Notes: generated by a model not told the origin, from the letters alone. 64,000 nt of DNA from Metellina segmentata (GCA_947359465.1 OX375878.1:83493627-83557626); one strand, 5' to 3'. Numbered from the stretch's first letter, positions 35,880 through 46,675 are shown. A program made the numbers and translations.

Positions 35880-36486
35880 AATAACCTTGCAACTAAGTAT
35901 TTGTCAGTGATGGCGACATCCGTCCCATCAGAAAGAGCTTTTTCCATAACTGGTGGGACAATTAGTTAAAAAAAAGAGTCGGCTTAAAGGTGAGAAAATT
36001 AACAAACTTTTTTTTTACAAACTGTAAATAACAAATATTGGTGCAGATAATAATTATAGGTCCCAATAATCTTTATTTGCGTGACATAAAAGAAGTTTAT
36101 CTCCCCCCCCTCATAAGTTGATGAATAATTAATAATAATTAACAATAATTATTGTTATGTACCTACTTACTTATACTTATAGTTAGTAGTTCCTATTTCA
36201 AATTGTAGTAAATATTATTTTCTTGTGCATTATTCAATTTGAAAACAAAATATTTGTTAATTGCTCTTATTAATTTATTTTTATTTTGTTTTGACAGTTA
36301 AAAAAATGTTAATTATAAATTAATAAACATGGCAACTGACTAACATAAAGAGTTTTAAAAAAAATGGGGGGAAAAGTTTAAATACATCGATGTTTAAAAA
36401 CATCGATGGTTTTTGGGGCGATATATAATTAACATCGATGTTTTAATATTGAGCATCGATGTTTTGTTGTCGATGTCACATCCCTA
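35880..36486 (+). mobile_element. hAT transposon, 3'-terminal remnant
   Basis: A transposase C-terminus (35886-36009) is followed by AT-rich sequence and a terminal block with five ATCGATG motifs between about 36386 and 36475. The end, GTCACATCCCTA at 36475-36486, is the mirror of the TAGGGATGTG-type start common in hAT elements. The 5' part and left inverted repeat were not found, so this is a 5'-truncated copy. Confidence 0.75.
35886..36009 (+). pseudogene. hAT transposase dimerisation-domain fragment (frameshifted)
   Basis: LATKYLSVMATSVPSERAFS, then ITGGTIS, is the conserved C-terminal hAT dimerisation region (ZBED-type transposases). After TIS a stop and a frameshift occur in a run of A; the matching continuation SRLKGEKINKL lies in another frame. 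About 40 of roughly 600 residues remain. Such domains pair transposase monomers, but this copy is dead. Confidence 0.8.
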
Positions 36487-36558
36487 TTATCTATTCAAGT
36501 TGCTTACGCTGCGAAGTAAAATTTGCGCTTTTGGCATAGTATAAAATATCCAAGGTCC

Positions 36559-38574
36559 ATCCGGACAATACGACTATATACAAAGCCTATGTACAAATTC
36601 CAGCAGAGCCTGTGACGTCACAACTCAAAGTCCTATTACGAGGCTACTTTTACGCGCTACGATATGAACTGAAGTCAGTTCAGATGGATTTAAGTTAAAC
36701 CTAAGTAATCTTTTCTTATTTGTCTTATAATAAATATTAACAAGTTTACGTTATTGCTGTTTAAAATATGCTTATGCTTTAGCTTGTATCGTTATAACTT
36801 CAAAATTACCACATGCAATTATTTGCATGTGTGTTTTTGTTTCCATTTATACACATTCTATTTTTTAACTACGAATATTGTTATTTAGTCCTACTATATT
36901 AAGTAGTTTAAAGTTCATTTTTTCAAATTTGATTTTTAACTCATGATTATCTATGCATGTGGCTATTTAAAGCTAATATTGTTTTTATTGCAAAGGTTAC
37001 AAATTTACATTTTACTGAAGAAATTTTATTTTGTTTTTGTGACAGTTATTAGTGAAAAAAAATTACGATTACAATCCTGCGTTAAATTAGAACTATTTTT
37101 TAATTCTAGTGTGGTTCTATTTATACATTTTTATATTACAATATCAGATAAATTTTCACAATTCAGAGTTTTAATTACTTGCACCATATTTACTCGAGTA
37201 TTGATGATGATAAAATTGAAAGGACAAGAAATTATTAACCTGTACTAACTCTTTCGTTGCAATGAAAAAACTGAAATGTAACAGTTGGAAAAATTCCTGG
37301 TTCTAGATTCAGATATAAATTTAGATGAAAACTATAATCTCATAAAAAAATTTAGACAAAGGAGGACTGAAATTGAAAGGTCTTACTCAGTTTGTGGTAA
37401 CAATTATTACATTTAACTATATTACTGTAAACAGCTTATATTCTGAATTTCGAGATTTCACAAAAATAAACAATCAATGTCAGCTAGTTATAAGTTTGAC
37501 ATTTAATGTACTGAAGGACAGGGAAATAGCTGTAGATAATGATTGCACAAATAATCATGATAGTGATTACATTTGTAAATTGTCACTATGTGTCCAGAAA
37601 TATAATGTTAAAAATCTCTGCATTAAAGAAAAAAATTATTTCATTAAAATGAGAGAAAAAAAAATTGTAAAAGCGAAAACTTGAGAAGTTGCAAAAGTAA
37701 TGTATGCATGTATAACAACAAATGTAATTGTAAATAAATATCCATGCCAAAAATATAAAAAAGATTTGTATTTCATATATATTGTATTTCTCTTATTAGT
37801 TTAAAAGATTTTAAAAGAGGGATTAAATTCTAAAATAAAATAGGTTTTGAATAGTGAGTATATTATTATTAAACACATAAAATTTGATTTAATGCATGTG
37901 CGATAAGATAAAATTTGGTGAATCTTTGTGAGGCAAAGTTAATTTTTTGTAGTCAGAAATAAAAACTAAAGATATATAAATTAAAAATTGAATTAAACGC
38001 ACACTTGCTTTGAATCAAATATTCATAATAGATCAAATTTTCTATTTTCTCGCTCAAAGAATTTTATTTTTAATACATAAATTACTTATTGGTGTTATAC
38101 AAAACCTATTAAAAGCTTTAAATGGACTACAATAACCAATTTTTGTGTTGATCATCAGTTTTTTTTAAATACATTTTCTGCTTTTAAAGATTCTTTTCTT
38201 ACTTTACTTAATTTTTTTCTGTCCAAAAACTGATATCTTTTTTCTGTTTTTCCATTTTAAAAAGTCACGCAAAAACTGTTAAATTATGACATTTAATTTC
38301 AAACACAAAACGTTAGTTCTATATATTTTTTAAGTAAAATTAGGTTACAAAATTTAGTTTAAATAGAACATACCTCATCCCCCCATTTTTTATAAAATCG
38401 ACAAAGATTGAGTGTAGTTCTTAAAAACTTTTAACATAACAAAAAATAAATAAACAGCTGAAATATAAGTTCACGTTGTTGTAAGTTTATGATCAACCAT
38501 GGCTGGTAGGCCTTTGGTTTGTGACGTCATAGTAGTTTACGTGGTCTTTGTATAGAGTCGGTATTGATCCGGAT
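36559..38574. mobile_element. ~2-kb inverted-repeat DNA element, unclassified
   Basis: The left end ATCCGGACAATACGACTATA and the reverse complement of the right end, ATCCGGATCAATACCGACTC, go on to match TATACAAAGMC and, after a diverged gap, a TGACGTCA palindrome (36613 region and 38522 region). That gives imperfect inverted ends of about 80 bp. The interior is strongly AT-rich, with two plus-strand frames (36943-37248, 37373-37684) that I cannot assign. No target duplication was resolved, so the ends may be off by about 10 bp. It lies about 70 bp beyond the hAT end. Confidence 0.65.
37373..37684 (+). CDS. Unrecognised 103-codon frame inside the 2-kb element
   Basis: This is the longest frame of the element and is rich in Asn, Ile and Lys, with several Cys residues in the second half. 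It might be a decayed piece of a transposase, but AT-rich composition alone can give such frames. No catalytic motif was seen. Confidence 0.2.
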   Translation: MKGLTQFVVTIITFNYITVNSLYSEFRDFTKINNQCQLVISLTFNVLKDREIAVDNDCTNNHDSDYICKLSLCVQKYNVKNLCIKEKNYFIKMREKKIVKAKT

Positions 38575-38639
38575 AGCAGAGCAGTTTCATTATAGTCATT
38601 TTTTATTTCCAATACCAGTTTATACCTTTCAAAAACTTA

Positions 38640-38880
38640 ATGGAGAGAACTTGCTTTACCCCTGGACATTATCGGAAGCGCTGCCCCGTCGCACTCACCG
38701 TGAACTGTGGAGGATGCCGTTTCTGGAGAATCACGGAATCTGACCATCGTATCGTCTTTAAGTAACCAGGAATCGCCAGTCCGATTTCGGTGCATACGAG
38801 ATTTGAACTTTTAACCAAGTGTCTCGGTAAACTGATTTCTTAAGAGCAACGCCATTAACTCAGCTACTACTGGGTTTCAT
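38640..38880 (-). mobile_element. Diverged tRNA-derived SINE
   Basis: On the minus strand the head reads GTAGTAGCTGAGTTAATGGC (A-box region), then GTTAAAAGTTCAAATCTCG (B-box). The body CCACAGTTCACGGTGAG follows. No other copy of this body was seen in the window, and the target duplication is not visible. Confidence 0.5.
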
Positions 38881-38943
38881 CTTTGAAATGACATGATTTT
38901 ACAATATTATGACGTACGAAACTTCGGAAATTAAAGGAGTTGA

Positions 38944-39151
38944 CCCTCCAATTGGTTTCGACGAGATATCTCGTTCATGAAGATCAGACCAACTGTGGAC
39001 GAAGCGATATATCGTCATCAAGACAATGCAGATTCTTTTATGACAAGATTCTGATCTGATCAATTTTATTCTAATGACGAGATAACCCGTACATCAAGAT
39101 CTAGTCAATTTTGATAATGACTAGGAATCTCGTAGACAGCCACTTGGAGGG
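38944..39151. mobile_element. 208-bp MITE with ATATCTCGTC internal repeats
   Basis: The ends CCCTCCAATTGG (38944-38955) and, inverted, CCCTCCAAGTGG (39140-39151) match at 11 of 12 positions. The interior is a series of degenerate ~35-bp units around GAGATATCTCGT and AAGATCTAGTC. Partial relatives are at 40617-40785 and 52158-52268, both starting with CTCTCCAA. Non-coding. Confidence 0.7.
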
Positions 39152-40616
39152 AGAAGAAGCTTCCCAATAACTTTAAGGATCTTTAATACGAATTGAGGTT
39201 ATGGGTATAATGGTCACAGTAGCAGAAGTCTTCGGAGGTACGGGAAAATGGAAAGTTTTTTTTGTACTGTAATGTACAAACTTTTTAAGGTTTAAAATTT
39301 TTAAATATTTTCATTGTATTTATACAAACTAGTGCATGCATCAAAACGAAAAGAGAAAAAATAATATACCCTGCTGTCTATCGAAAATGCAACACCAAGA
39401 AGGACAACAGATATCAGAGTCGAGTATTATACAACGAGTATTATACAAATAACATAATCTCTCACATAACATAATCACCGTTTCTTTATTTGCATCACTA
39501 TGCCTTGATCTTGACGTACGCGAGCACCGATTTCTCGGAAGGGATGATTCGTATGCTCAATAAGCTACAATTCTTCCTCTGTCAAACCCAAAGACGTGAT
39601 TGTATGACTTCCGCATTTTTCAACACAAGGCAAAATTAAAATTCCTATACACAGAAACAGCTTGAAAACGCAATTTCAATATTTAAAACTATTATCTGTT
39701 CTCCCTTTTTATACTGATTACAGAAGGCATTAATGGTGTAAATAAATCACGAATACGCTGTATTGACAATCAGTTGCATATCCTTCTATGACGCATCGTG
39801 CAAATTTCAAAGCTATTGAATTTTTTATTGGAAGAGTATTATTTTCGATGACCAGCAATGTATTTGCAAAAAAGTATTGGATATTTGTTTGGAATACATA
39901 TTTATATTTCATGGGGCTTAGCAACCAAACCTAGTACCTAAACTGGTACCAGGGCCCTGAGTATGGGTATGGGGACCCTGTAAAACTTGAGCTCATTAGC
40001 CTTATTTAACTTACAGAACACAGTAAACGGTTAAATTAGAAATATTCAGGAAAAACAATTTCATTTGAGTTCGAAATCTGAATTAGCCAATTAATTAATT
40101 ATTTTCATTCTTCTGAGAGTTTTGAACAAGGCATAGCATTGTGAAATTCAATGTCTCGTCAGGAATAAAAGAAAAGCATCCGCTATGGATAATCCTAAGA
40201 AAAATCCGAATCCGCATTTCCCCGCTTACTTGCATTAGAAATGCATTCATTTCAGTTAATACCACGTCATCAGGGATTGCAACACCATTCTTCCAAAGAC
40301 AATGAGCTTTCGTCTCAATCTCGGAGAAGAGGGCTTTAATTGCCCGGGGCCATTATTTCCTTGGGAGCAAAACGCTCGATTACAACGCTGCAGGTTACAA
40401 ATGTTTGCAATTCAAAGCGCTGTACTTTCTATATGTGGAGAGGTCTCTGGAGGGGAACGCCTCGCTTAAATGCATTAAGAGCTCACCTAATTGAATTTGA
40501 AACAGATTGAGAGTGGTGGTGAGAAACTTTACTTTTTGAAGCAAATGTGACTGCTGGAAACAAAACAGTTCGATTCTCGATGTGAAAACGGGGAGAAACT
40601 CCTTGTTTTGTACTTA
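39152..40616. other. Intergenic DNA; complex stretch at 40140-40560
   Basis: No gene recognised. 40140-40560 is repeat-free and of balanced composition, including TTTAATTGCCCGGGGCC, so it is a possible regulatory block, but this is only suggestive. Confidence 0.35.
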
Positions 40617-40785
40617 ACTCTCCAAAGGATTTCCAGATATATTTCGTCCATCAAGACCAACTTTGTTAGTGACAAGACATCTCGTCATAAAGATATATAT
40701 TGCCGATTTTTTTTTATGATGACATGATCTAGATCTTGTCAGTTTTCTTCCAGCAAAGATCATTCGCTTTATTATTAGTATATTA
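40617..40785. mobile_element. Partial copy of the ATATCTCGTC MITE
   Basis: It begins ACTCTCCAAAGGATTTC, followed by GATATATTTCGTCCATCAAG, GACATCTCGTCATAAAG and CATGATCTAGATCTTGTC, the same repeating words as in the 38944 element. The right inverted end is missing. Confidence 0.6.
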
Positions 40786-40881
40786 ATATAAACAAATTCT
40801 ACCACTTTTTCAGGAACCGAAAATCATTTTTCAGTGAAATTCCAGAGTTTGGAAATTGTCTATCCTTTCGTAAATGTCATA

Positions 40882-41904
40882 TCTTCAATTATAAAAGGAA
40901 TTGTTTGTTTACTGTACTCATTGTCCTAACGAATCTATGGCACTTTCAGCAATGGGATTTGGCACACAGTGAGTCCGAATTTTTTGCAATTTTTGGTTGC
41001 GCGAATTTTAAAATTAAATCTCAAACATTTTTAAATGAATTTAATGGAATTTGATTATTATTGTTTTCTTTGGAATGGCAACAGCATAAATATATGACAG
41101 ATTCTAAAATTATTTTTTCCGTGCTTCCGTTTCATTTTGCGGAGGAACGATTGTTCAGTGGACGATAAAAAACAAAATTTTAGTTGGAGTTATATAGTTC
41201 TTTTTTTCTATCGCCTAAACCGTTAAATGTAGAATAAAAATTTCAACGGATTTAATATCTGCGGAAAATTTTGCATCAGATCGATATAACTAAAATATGA
41301 TTTTCTTTAAATAAATAATTTTTAAATTTAATATATCTTTTATTATTTCGCAAGAGATTGTGACGCCACGTCAACAATCAACAGATTACATTTCCTGCCC
41401 TCATACAATTTCAGCAAATGAAAGCAAAAAAATTAAAAACATTTTGACTGTCATTGTTTAGTTGCTTTTTGTAAAATCGGGAACGTTAAAGATGGATTAA
41501 AAATTTCAACGGATTTGAAATCTGCGGAAAATTTTACACCAGATATATACCTTATACATTTCGTATTCTTTTAACAAATAATTTTTCAATTAAATATTTA
41601 TGTTTTCGCAAGAGATTGTGACATTACAACGATTGGATCTCTTCGTATTTCGAATTTGGTCGCATTTGACAATGAGCTTTGCCCGTTGTGGCTGGTATCC
41701 AATAGGCTACTAATTCCCAGAAACCAACACCACTGGCAACTCCGTTATGGCTATTCTCTAATAGAATAAAAATTCCCATTTGGTATGTGATGCGGGATTT
41801 CGTTTTTAATATAAAGATATTTATTTTTGTCCTCCATTAAAGCATCGTTTTCGACCTTTTTGGAATTGTCACGGGCAACGCCATGTAGCCCACGCAGTTG
41901 CTAG
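40882..41904 (+). mobile_element. Helitron-like non-autonomous element, complete ends (1023 bp)
   Basis: Preceded by A, it starts TCTTCAATTATAAAAGGAAT, then TGTTTGTTT. It ends GGGCAACGCCATGTAGCCC (GGGC/GCCC hairpin), ACGCAGTTG, then CTAG followed by T. The 5' 200 bp closely matches the minus-strand element at 54654-55376: ATCTATGGCACTT, CAGCAATG and the Phe-rich AT tract in the same order. The interior has a partial duplication: the segment around CAACGGATTTRAWATCTGCG to GCAAGAGATTGTGAC occurs near 41245-41365 and 41495-41615. Confidence 0.75.
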
Positions 41905-42234
41905 TTTTAAATATATCTGTCCCATTCAAAGATTTATGTTTAATTTTTGAAAGCACATTTCTTTGACATAATCACCGATTTTGAACAATTTCTATCTCAT
42001 AGCACATATTATAAATTAATAACTAAAATTCTGCGGCACATTAAGAAATATTTGTCGATTCGACAAAAGTTGGATACAATATTCAGATTCATGAAAAAAT
42101 AATAGCAATTAGTTCTCCACCTTTGTTCCAAAGTAGATTTTAAGATATTTTTTTAAACGATAAAAATTGATGATCGTAATAGAAAAATAACACTAAAAGT
42201 TATTCAAAAGTATTTCCTTCAAGATTAACTTTCA

Positions 42235-42390
42235 CAACACGCCAACGCCAGGATATTTGAGGCCATGATAGACATAACAAGCTCCAACCTCCATGTACAC
42301 GACTGTCTTTGCTTGGATCCAGTTTCGAACTCGCAATTCTCCATTTGCTAACCCTCGACTTTACCAATTAGACTACTGTGGCTCTTTGGT
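42235..42390 (-). mobile_element. SINE 5' half (shared family), minus strand
   Basis: Minus strand: GCCACAGTAGTCTAATTGGT, then AAAGTCG (A-box region), GAGTTCGAAACTGG (B-box), GACAGTCGTGTACATGG and AATATCCTGGCGTTGGCG. The conserved 3' half is missing, so it is a truncated copy. It lies head-to-head with the next SINE. Confidence 0.7.
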
Positions 42391-42439
42391 CAGCTCCGAC
42401 GTTACATTTTGGGACCGAAATAATGTTTTCGTTCTTTGA

Positions 42440-42712
42440 TGGGACCGCAGTAACCAGGTTCGAAAAATAGCGAATTAGCAACCGGAGGGTTGCAAATTCG
42501 AAACTCAATCCAATCAAAGAGCGTCGTGTACATGGTGGGTGGTGCACTATAATTCTGTCTCAGGAATCGATCTCGTCATCTGTCCATGGTTCAAAATTAC
42601 TACTTGTTTTCCACGGATTTCCCCTTTGGGATTGATTCCGGATCGTCTGCAATAGCTCCTTGTGTTGCTTCAGTGCGAAGTTATTTCAACTACCACTACC
42701 TCTACCTACTTA
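42440..42712 (+). mobile_element. tRNA-derived SINE (shared-tail family), near full length
   Basis: The head is damaged (GGGACCGCAGTAACCAGG), the B-box is AATTCGAAACTC, and the body has AAAGAGCGTCGTGTACATGG, then CTCGTCATCTGTCCATGG. The tail CTTTGGGATTGATTCCGG and TGTTGCTTCAGTGCG leads to ACTACCTCTACCTACT. The mariner copy begins right after its last bases. Confidence 0.8.
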
Positions 42713-43621
42713 CAGGTGATTCATAAGTAAGTACATAGTTTCAAAGCTCTATATAACAGTGACAATGTAAGATATTTTATGTTAGCTGTAACATAAGTAT
42801 AGGTGAATGTTTCAAGTTCTTTTAGAGACAGTCACAGATGTTCTATGCGTGCACCTTTAGTCACACTACACACATCGAACCGATAACCCATTTCCGACCA
42901 GATGTGTCTTAGCGTACCTGAAACAAGTGCAATGATAGTGACAAGGATGCGATATACTGTTTCAACTCCGCTAGATCAACAGGAAGAGGAAGGTTAGATT
43001 TGTTATCCTTTACGTAGCCCCCCCCCCAAAAAAAAAAAAAAATCACAGGATGTTAAGTCAGGGCATCTGGGTGGCTATTTGGTGAAGCATGTTGCAATGG
43101 GCGCTTCGTCCAATCCATCGGTGACGATGTTAATAGAGGTAATTTCACATGTCACCTGACCAGTGTGGTGGTGTACCCTCCAATTGGAGAGTAAAGTTTT
43201 TCGACTTTATTGTCTAATTGGATGAATAAGTTTCTGACAATACTTGCCGATATACTCGGTAGTCCTGACTTTGAAACTTTGCACAAACAGCTCGTACTTT
43301 CAAATTTTTTAAACCAATCGTTAATGAATTTTCTGGTTGGAGGTTCTTTTCCAAATTGTTATCAAAATTGCCGGCGCACAAAGCTGACAGATTCCGTTTT
43401 ACTCAATTCAAGAATACAGAATGGTTTTCCCACTGCAAACGCAGCCATTTCCACTGACTAGTCACGTGACACACTCGCTGTCGCCTACGTCACTTTGCAT
43501 GGAAGGGGAACACAAACTTTATGAGTATACCTAGCTAACAGTTCGCATTTGGGGGCCGTGTCTTAAACTGTTCCTGTTTTACAGCATCTGGAAGCTGTAT
43601 ACATACTTATGAATCACCCTG
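42713..43621 (-). mobile_element. mariner-like element, internally deleted (909 bp)
   Basis: Flanked by TA on both sides (42711-42712 and 43622-43623). The ends are CAGGTGATTCATAAGTA on the left and, inverted, CAGGGTGATTCATAAGTA on the right. Coding remnants run on the minus strand from the right end. The central part of the transposase is missing, with the same junction as in the copy at 55748. It inserted at the tip of a SINE tail. A C9/A14 homopolymer run at 43020-43042 lies in the catalytic region. Confidence 0.88.
42900..43448 (-). pseudogene. DUF4817-type mariner transposase, deleted and stop-ridden
   Basis: The minus-strand start is at 43448. The N-terminal helix-turn-helix region (LSKTESVSFV..., KEPPTRKF) is interrupted by two stops, then the sequence jumps to the second catalytic block, the homologue of DGEPPHW, and on to PDLTSCDFF, which keeps the third acidic residue. 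Related transposases are about 350-380 residues long; here the region between the DNA-binding domain and the second catalytic Asp is gone. It is non-functional. Confidence 0.8.
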
Positions 43622-43699
43622 TACTATCTCACATCTAAATAATTCATCGATTTAATTCTTAACTGCTTACACTATTCGATTCTATTAAATATTACATAT

Positions 43700-43945
43700 A
43701 AGAAGTTCGATTGATAAGTAATGTCTCCAATAGCATAAAATAAGTTTCCAATCAAATAAAATTATTAAACCAGTATCAAAATGAAGGAAATCAATTTCTT
43801 TGAATCACTACAATCTTATTTTTCAACATAGTCACCATTTACTACTACGCATTTTTCCATACGGTCTATCCATTTTTCCATTCCGTCTACTAAGAAAGTT
43901 TGATAGATAACTGGAGGTATTCTGCGGCGTTTCATATTGCGTGCT
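43700..43945 (-). pseudogene. Second mariner, transposase C-terminus and 3' end
   Basis: The minus-strand peptide PPVIYQTFLVDGMEKWIDRM, then EKCVVVNGDYVEK and stop at 43816, is the typical C-terminus of mariner transposases (the R/GMEKW..R.EKC...GDYV pattern). It is followed by a 3' untranslated stretch and GGAGACATTACTTATCAATC, which resembles a mariner terminal repeat. It is a different lineage from the copy at 42713. The upstream catalytic domain is not recognisable. Confidence 0.7.
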
Positions 43946-45329
43946 CTTACCTGCTATTTGAAGTTACTAGAAGTTTACCCTTACCCCCAATAATGCCCAT
44001 GATGGTCACTGCTGAGAAGTGTATGTTATTACCTTAATTTGGCTTTATTTGCTTAAACTTGCGAACATTCCGCTCGCATCGTCTGTGATATCACAAAAAA
44101 CAGTTAGAAATGAATCCCTGGCTTCATAGAGAAACGTGCCGAAACATCCCGTCGACGGAAAACCCCCGTAATGACTTTATCAAAGGGTGTTACATAGGAG
44201 TAAATGGTCCGTACCTGTTATTTAGACATTATATCCACACCGGTGGTACCACGCAAGCCTTGTAATGGCGATACTCGGTCCCATGGGACAAGGAGTGGTT
44301 CAACTAACGTGTTACTTAATGCCCTTCTCGTCTTTGAGCTGGCCTTTTCATTAAAGGAACCGTCACCCCCACCTCCCAAAAGTGATTCATCATATTTTTT
44401 CCTCTTTACTTTCAAACGTCCGAGTGTAGGAAATCACCCGATGCAATGGAAACGCCCGCGACTGGTTTTAGTAGGTAAAAGACCAATTTCTAACCCCTCT
44501 TCCAGGATACAGGGCAGCGGTTCAGAGTGGGAGGACAACAGAGGCTAAAACCTCTACCCCTTTTCTCTTCATGTCAAAAGTATCATTTTGCAAATAATTG
44601 TGTAATTCTATGAACTAGTATACTTAATTTTTTAAATGTAATACATTTTTGTTTAAATCTTCGAATATATTAAATCGTTACCACCATGCAAAAGGCATCA
44701 ATATACAAAATTGACGTTTCTATAAAAACGCGTTCGAAGTTTTGAAGCTTCGGGAAAAATCGAGTTAGGACTCGAGTGGTTTTCCTATGAAAATCGACAT
44801 TTCCACAAAGAATCAAGATCATTCGTAGCTTTGTCATAGTATAAAACATGAAATGTGACTCGAAAAATTCAGATTGGTGCCTTTTGCGTAGTGGTAACGA
44901 GATGTACATAAGAAAATCTCTTTGCCTGAAGCAGTAGAAACTCTCGAACGCTGATCTCTGGCGTCAGGAATTTAGCGCTTATTCGGTCTCGAATTTCTAA
45001 GTCAACGCATCTATCTTCAGCTCGCTACTTCGTTTTCCTGGAATCATGGAAGAAAATTGTCATACAGAACGTTACGCATTAAGAGATAAATCTACAGAAA
45101 ACTTCAAAAGCTGTCACGAGTCAAGAAATTGGAAGACGAAAGAACACAAGTACATGAAGCGGCAAACGCTCAAAAGGCTGTTCGACGAAGCAACGAAACT
45201 GCTGAGGAAAGAAGTGCGACTTAGTTTGTCAGAAGCAACAAAAACTCTTGGGCAAAGCTGGACTAAAATGACGATTGACGTATGTTGAATGTCCACATTA
45301 AATAATTCCAGAATCTTTTCCCTACTCCA
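43946..45329. other. Intergenic DNA with two unrecognised frames
   Basis: A 114-codon plus-strand frame (44204-44548) overlaps a 65-codon minus-strand frame, both in a more GC-rich patch. An 80-codon Lys/Glu-rich plus-strand frame lies at 45046-45288. None has a domain I recognise, so I do not call genes. Confidence 0.3.
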
Positions 45330-45466
45330 AAAGTACTCTGCCCTTTTATGATCTCAGCCCCTTCCTTCAAAGAGTTATTTGATCTGTAATGTCTCGGGGC
45401 AATCACAAATAGTCCGTTGCGTTGTTCCAGTGCGACATTAATTCAACTACCTAACTGCCTCTACTT
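45330..45466 (+). mobile_element. SINE 3' tail fragment (shared-tail family)
   Basis: TCGGGGCAATCACAAATAGTC, then CCGTTGCGTTGTTCCAGTGC and ATTAATTCAACTACCTAAC, is the common tail. Upstream it is too diverged to follow. Confidence 0.6.
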
Positions 45467-45659
45467 TGTACAATTCAGTTCAGTATTTATTTTTGGAGCG
45501 TCAAAAAGTATTGTAATTTTGGGGAGGCGAGTATTAAGGAGAGGTCTCGTCCCCTCTGAATACGTCCTTGGTCTGATCTGGCAACCACGTCCCAGTAACC
45601 AATCTAACAATTTTTTAATTCATTCCTATCTTTTTTCTTTACGTTTTTTCTCTATCTCT

Positions 45660-45796
45660 TCCGTAATTGCGTCATCTGACAGTAATTCAAAGTTACGTGG
45701 TGTTGTCTCCGAGTCCTTCCCTTCAGGTTTGATCCTAGGCCATCGCCAATATGAAGTAGTGTTGCTCCAGTGGGACGTTAATTAAATACCTACCTC
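45660..45796 (+). mobile_element. SINE 3' tail fragment (shared-tail family)
   Basis: GCGTCATCTGACAGTAATTC, GGTGTTGTCTCCGAGTCC, TTTGATCCTAGGCCATCGCC and GTTGCTCCAGTGGGACG lead to ATTAAATACCTACC. The head is missing. Confidence 0.75.
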
Positions 45797-46144
45797 GTCC
45801 GTAATTGAACAAACTTGACTCGCATTTTCCCTCATTTAATGACAGATTAATACCTGACCAGTATGCACAAGAGGTAAAAAAGAACTCATACAAACTTTAA
45901 AGATTATTAAAGACTTCCCCTTTCCTTCCTACGGTTTTTAATTTGAAAGTGATGCTAAGAGAGGAGGAAACTAGAATGCAAAATAATAGAAATATTTTAT
46001 CGGGAAACAGTCGCCGAGGCTGTGTCGCCATCTTTTGACTGATCTGGAAGCCTTTCTATTCGTTTTGATAGGAATAAAAAGAGGGAGAAGGAATTTACTA
46101 TAATGTGATAAATTATGTAAGGAATGCAGTTAATTCACGAAATA

Positions 46145-46435
46145 GAACTTCTTATGCTTTGCTTTTGAGATTTTCTGTTTCTATAATAATCTAAAATTAA
46201 TAAATTTGTTAATTTTGGATGACACATTTTTTTTTTAAGATTAAACAAAATGCGGGTCATAATAATAGAGATACGAAGTCTATGAGCAACTATTCCATCA
46301 TCATAATAGTTGTTATTTACCTTGCTTTTCTTTAAAAATTGTCGGAAAAATAGAAAAAGTGAGAAAAAAAAACGACGTTTAGCGAAACGTCTGGATTTGG
46401 GACTTTGTACGGTATATATATAAATATACACATTA

Positions 46436-46512
<77 letters not shown>

Positions 46513-46672
46513 CTTTATGAATAGCTTCTCAGAGACTTCGTATCTCTATAATAATTAGGACGCACATTTTGTTGATGAAAAATTAAAAATGTGACATCCA
46601 AAATTAACAAAATTTATTAATTTTAGAATGTTACAGAAACAGGAAATCTCAAAAGCAAAGCATAGGCAGTTC
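46145..46672. repeat. Long inverted repeat, ~150-bp arms around (TA)n
   Basis: The left arm 46145-46295 (from GAACTTCTTATGCTTTGC to GAGCAACTATTC) is the imperfect reverse complement of 46519-46672 (from GAATAGCTTCTCAGAGAC to GCATAGGCAGTTC). The 223-bp spacer includes (TA)n at about 46443-46507. A second (TA)n run follows the right arm at 46676-46747. No coding sequence; it may be a palindromic element expanded by microsatellite growth. Confidence 0.9.
46443..46507. repeat. (TA)n microsatellite
   Basis: About 32 uninterrupted TA units between the two arms of the inverted repeat. Confidence 0.98.
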
Positions 46673-46673
46673 A

Positions 46674-46675
<2 letters not shown>

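Noticed and set aside
36943..37248. 101-codon frame as a host membrane protein
   Set aside because: Hydrophobic only because of AT-rich codons (Ile, Phe, Leu, Tyr), has no motif, and lies inside an inverted-repeat element.
44204..44548. 114-codon frame as a gene
   Set aside because: No recognised domain, and overlapped by an opposite-strand frame of similar quality. I left it as unassigned sequence.
46135..46431. 98-codon minus-strand frame
   Set aside because: It is made of the left arm of the inverted repeat and adjoining TA-rich sequence.
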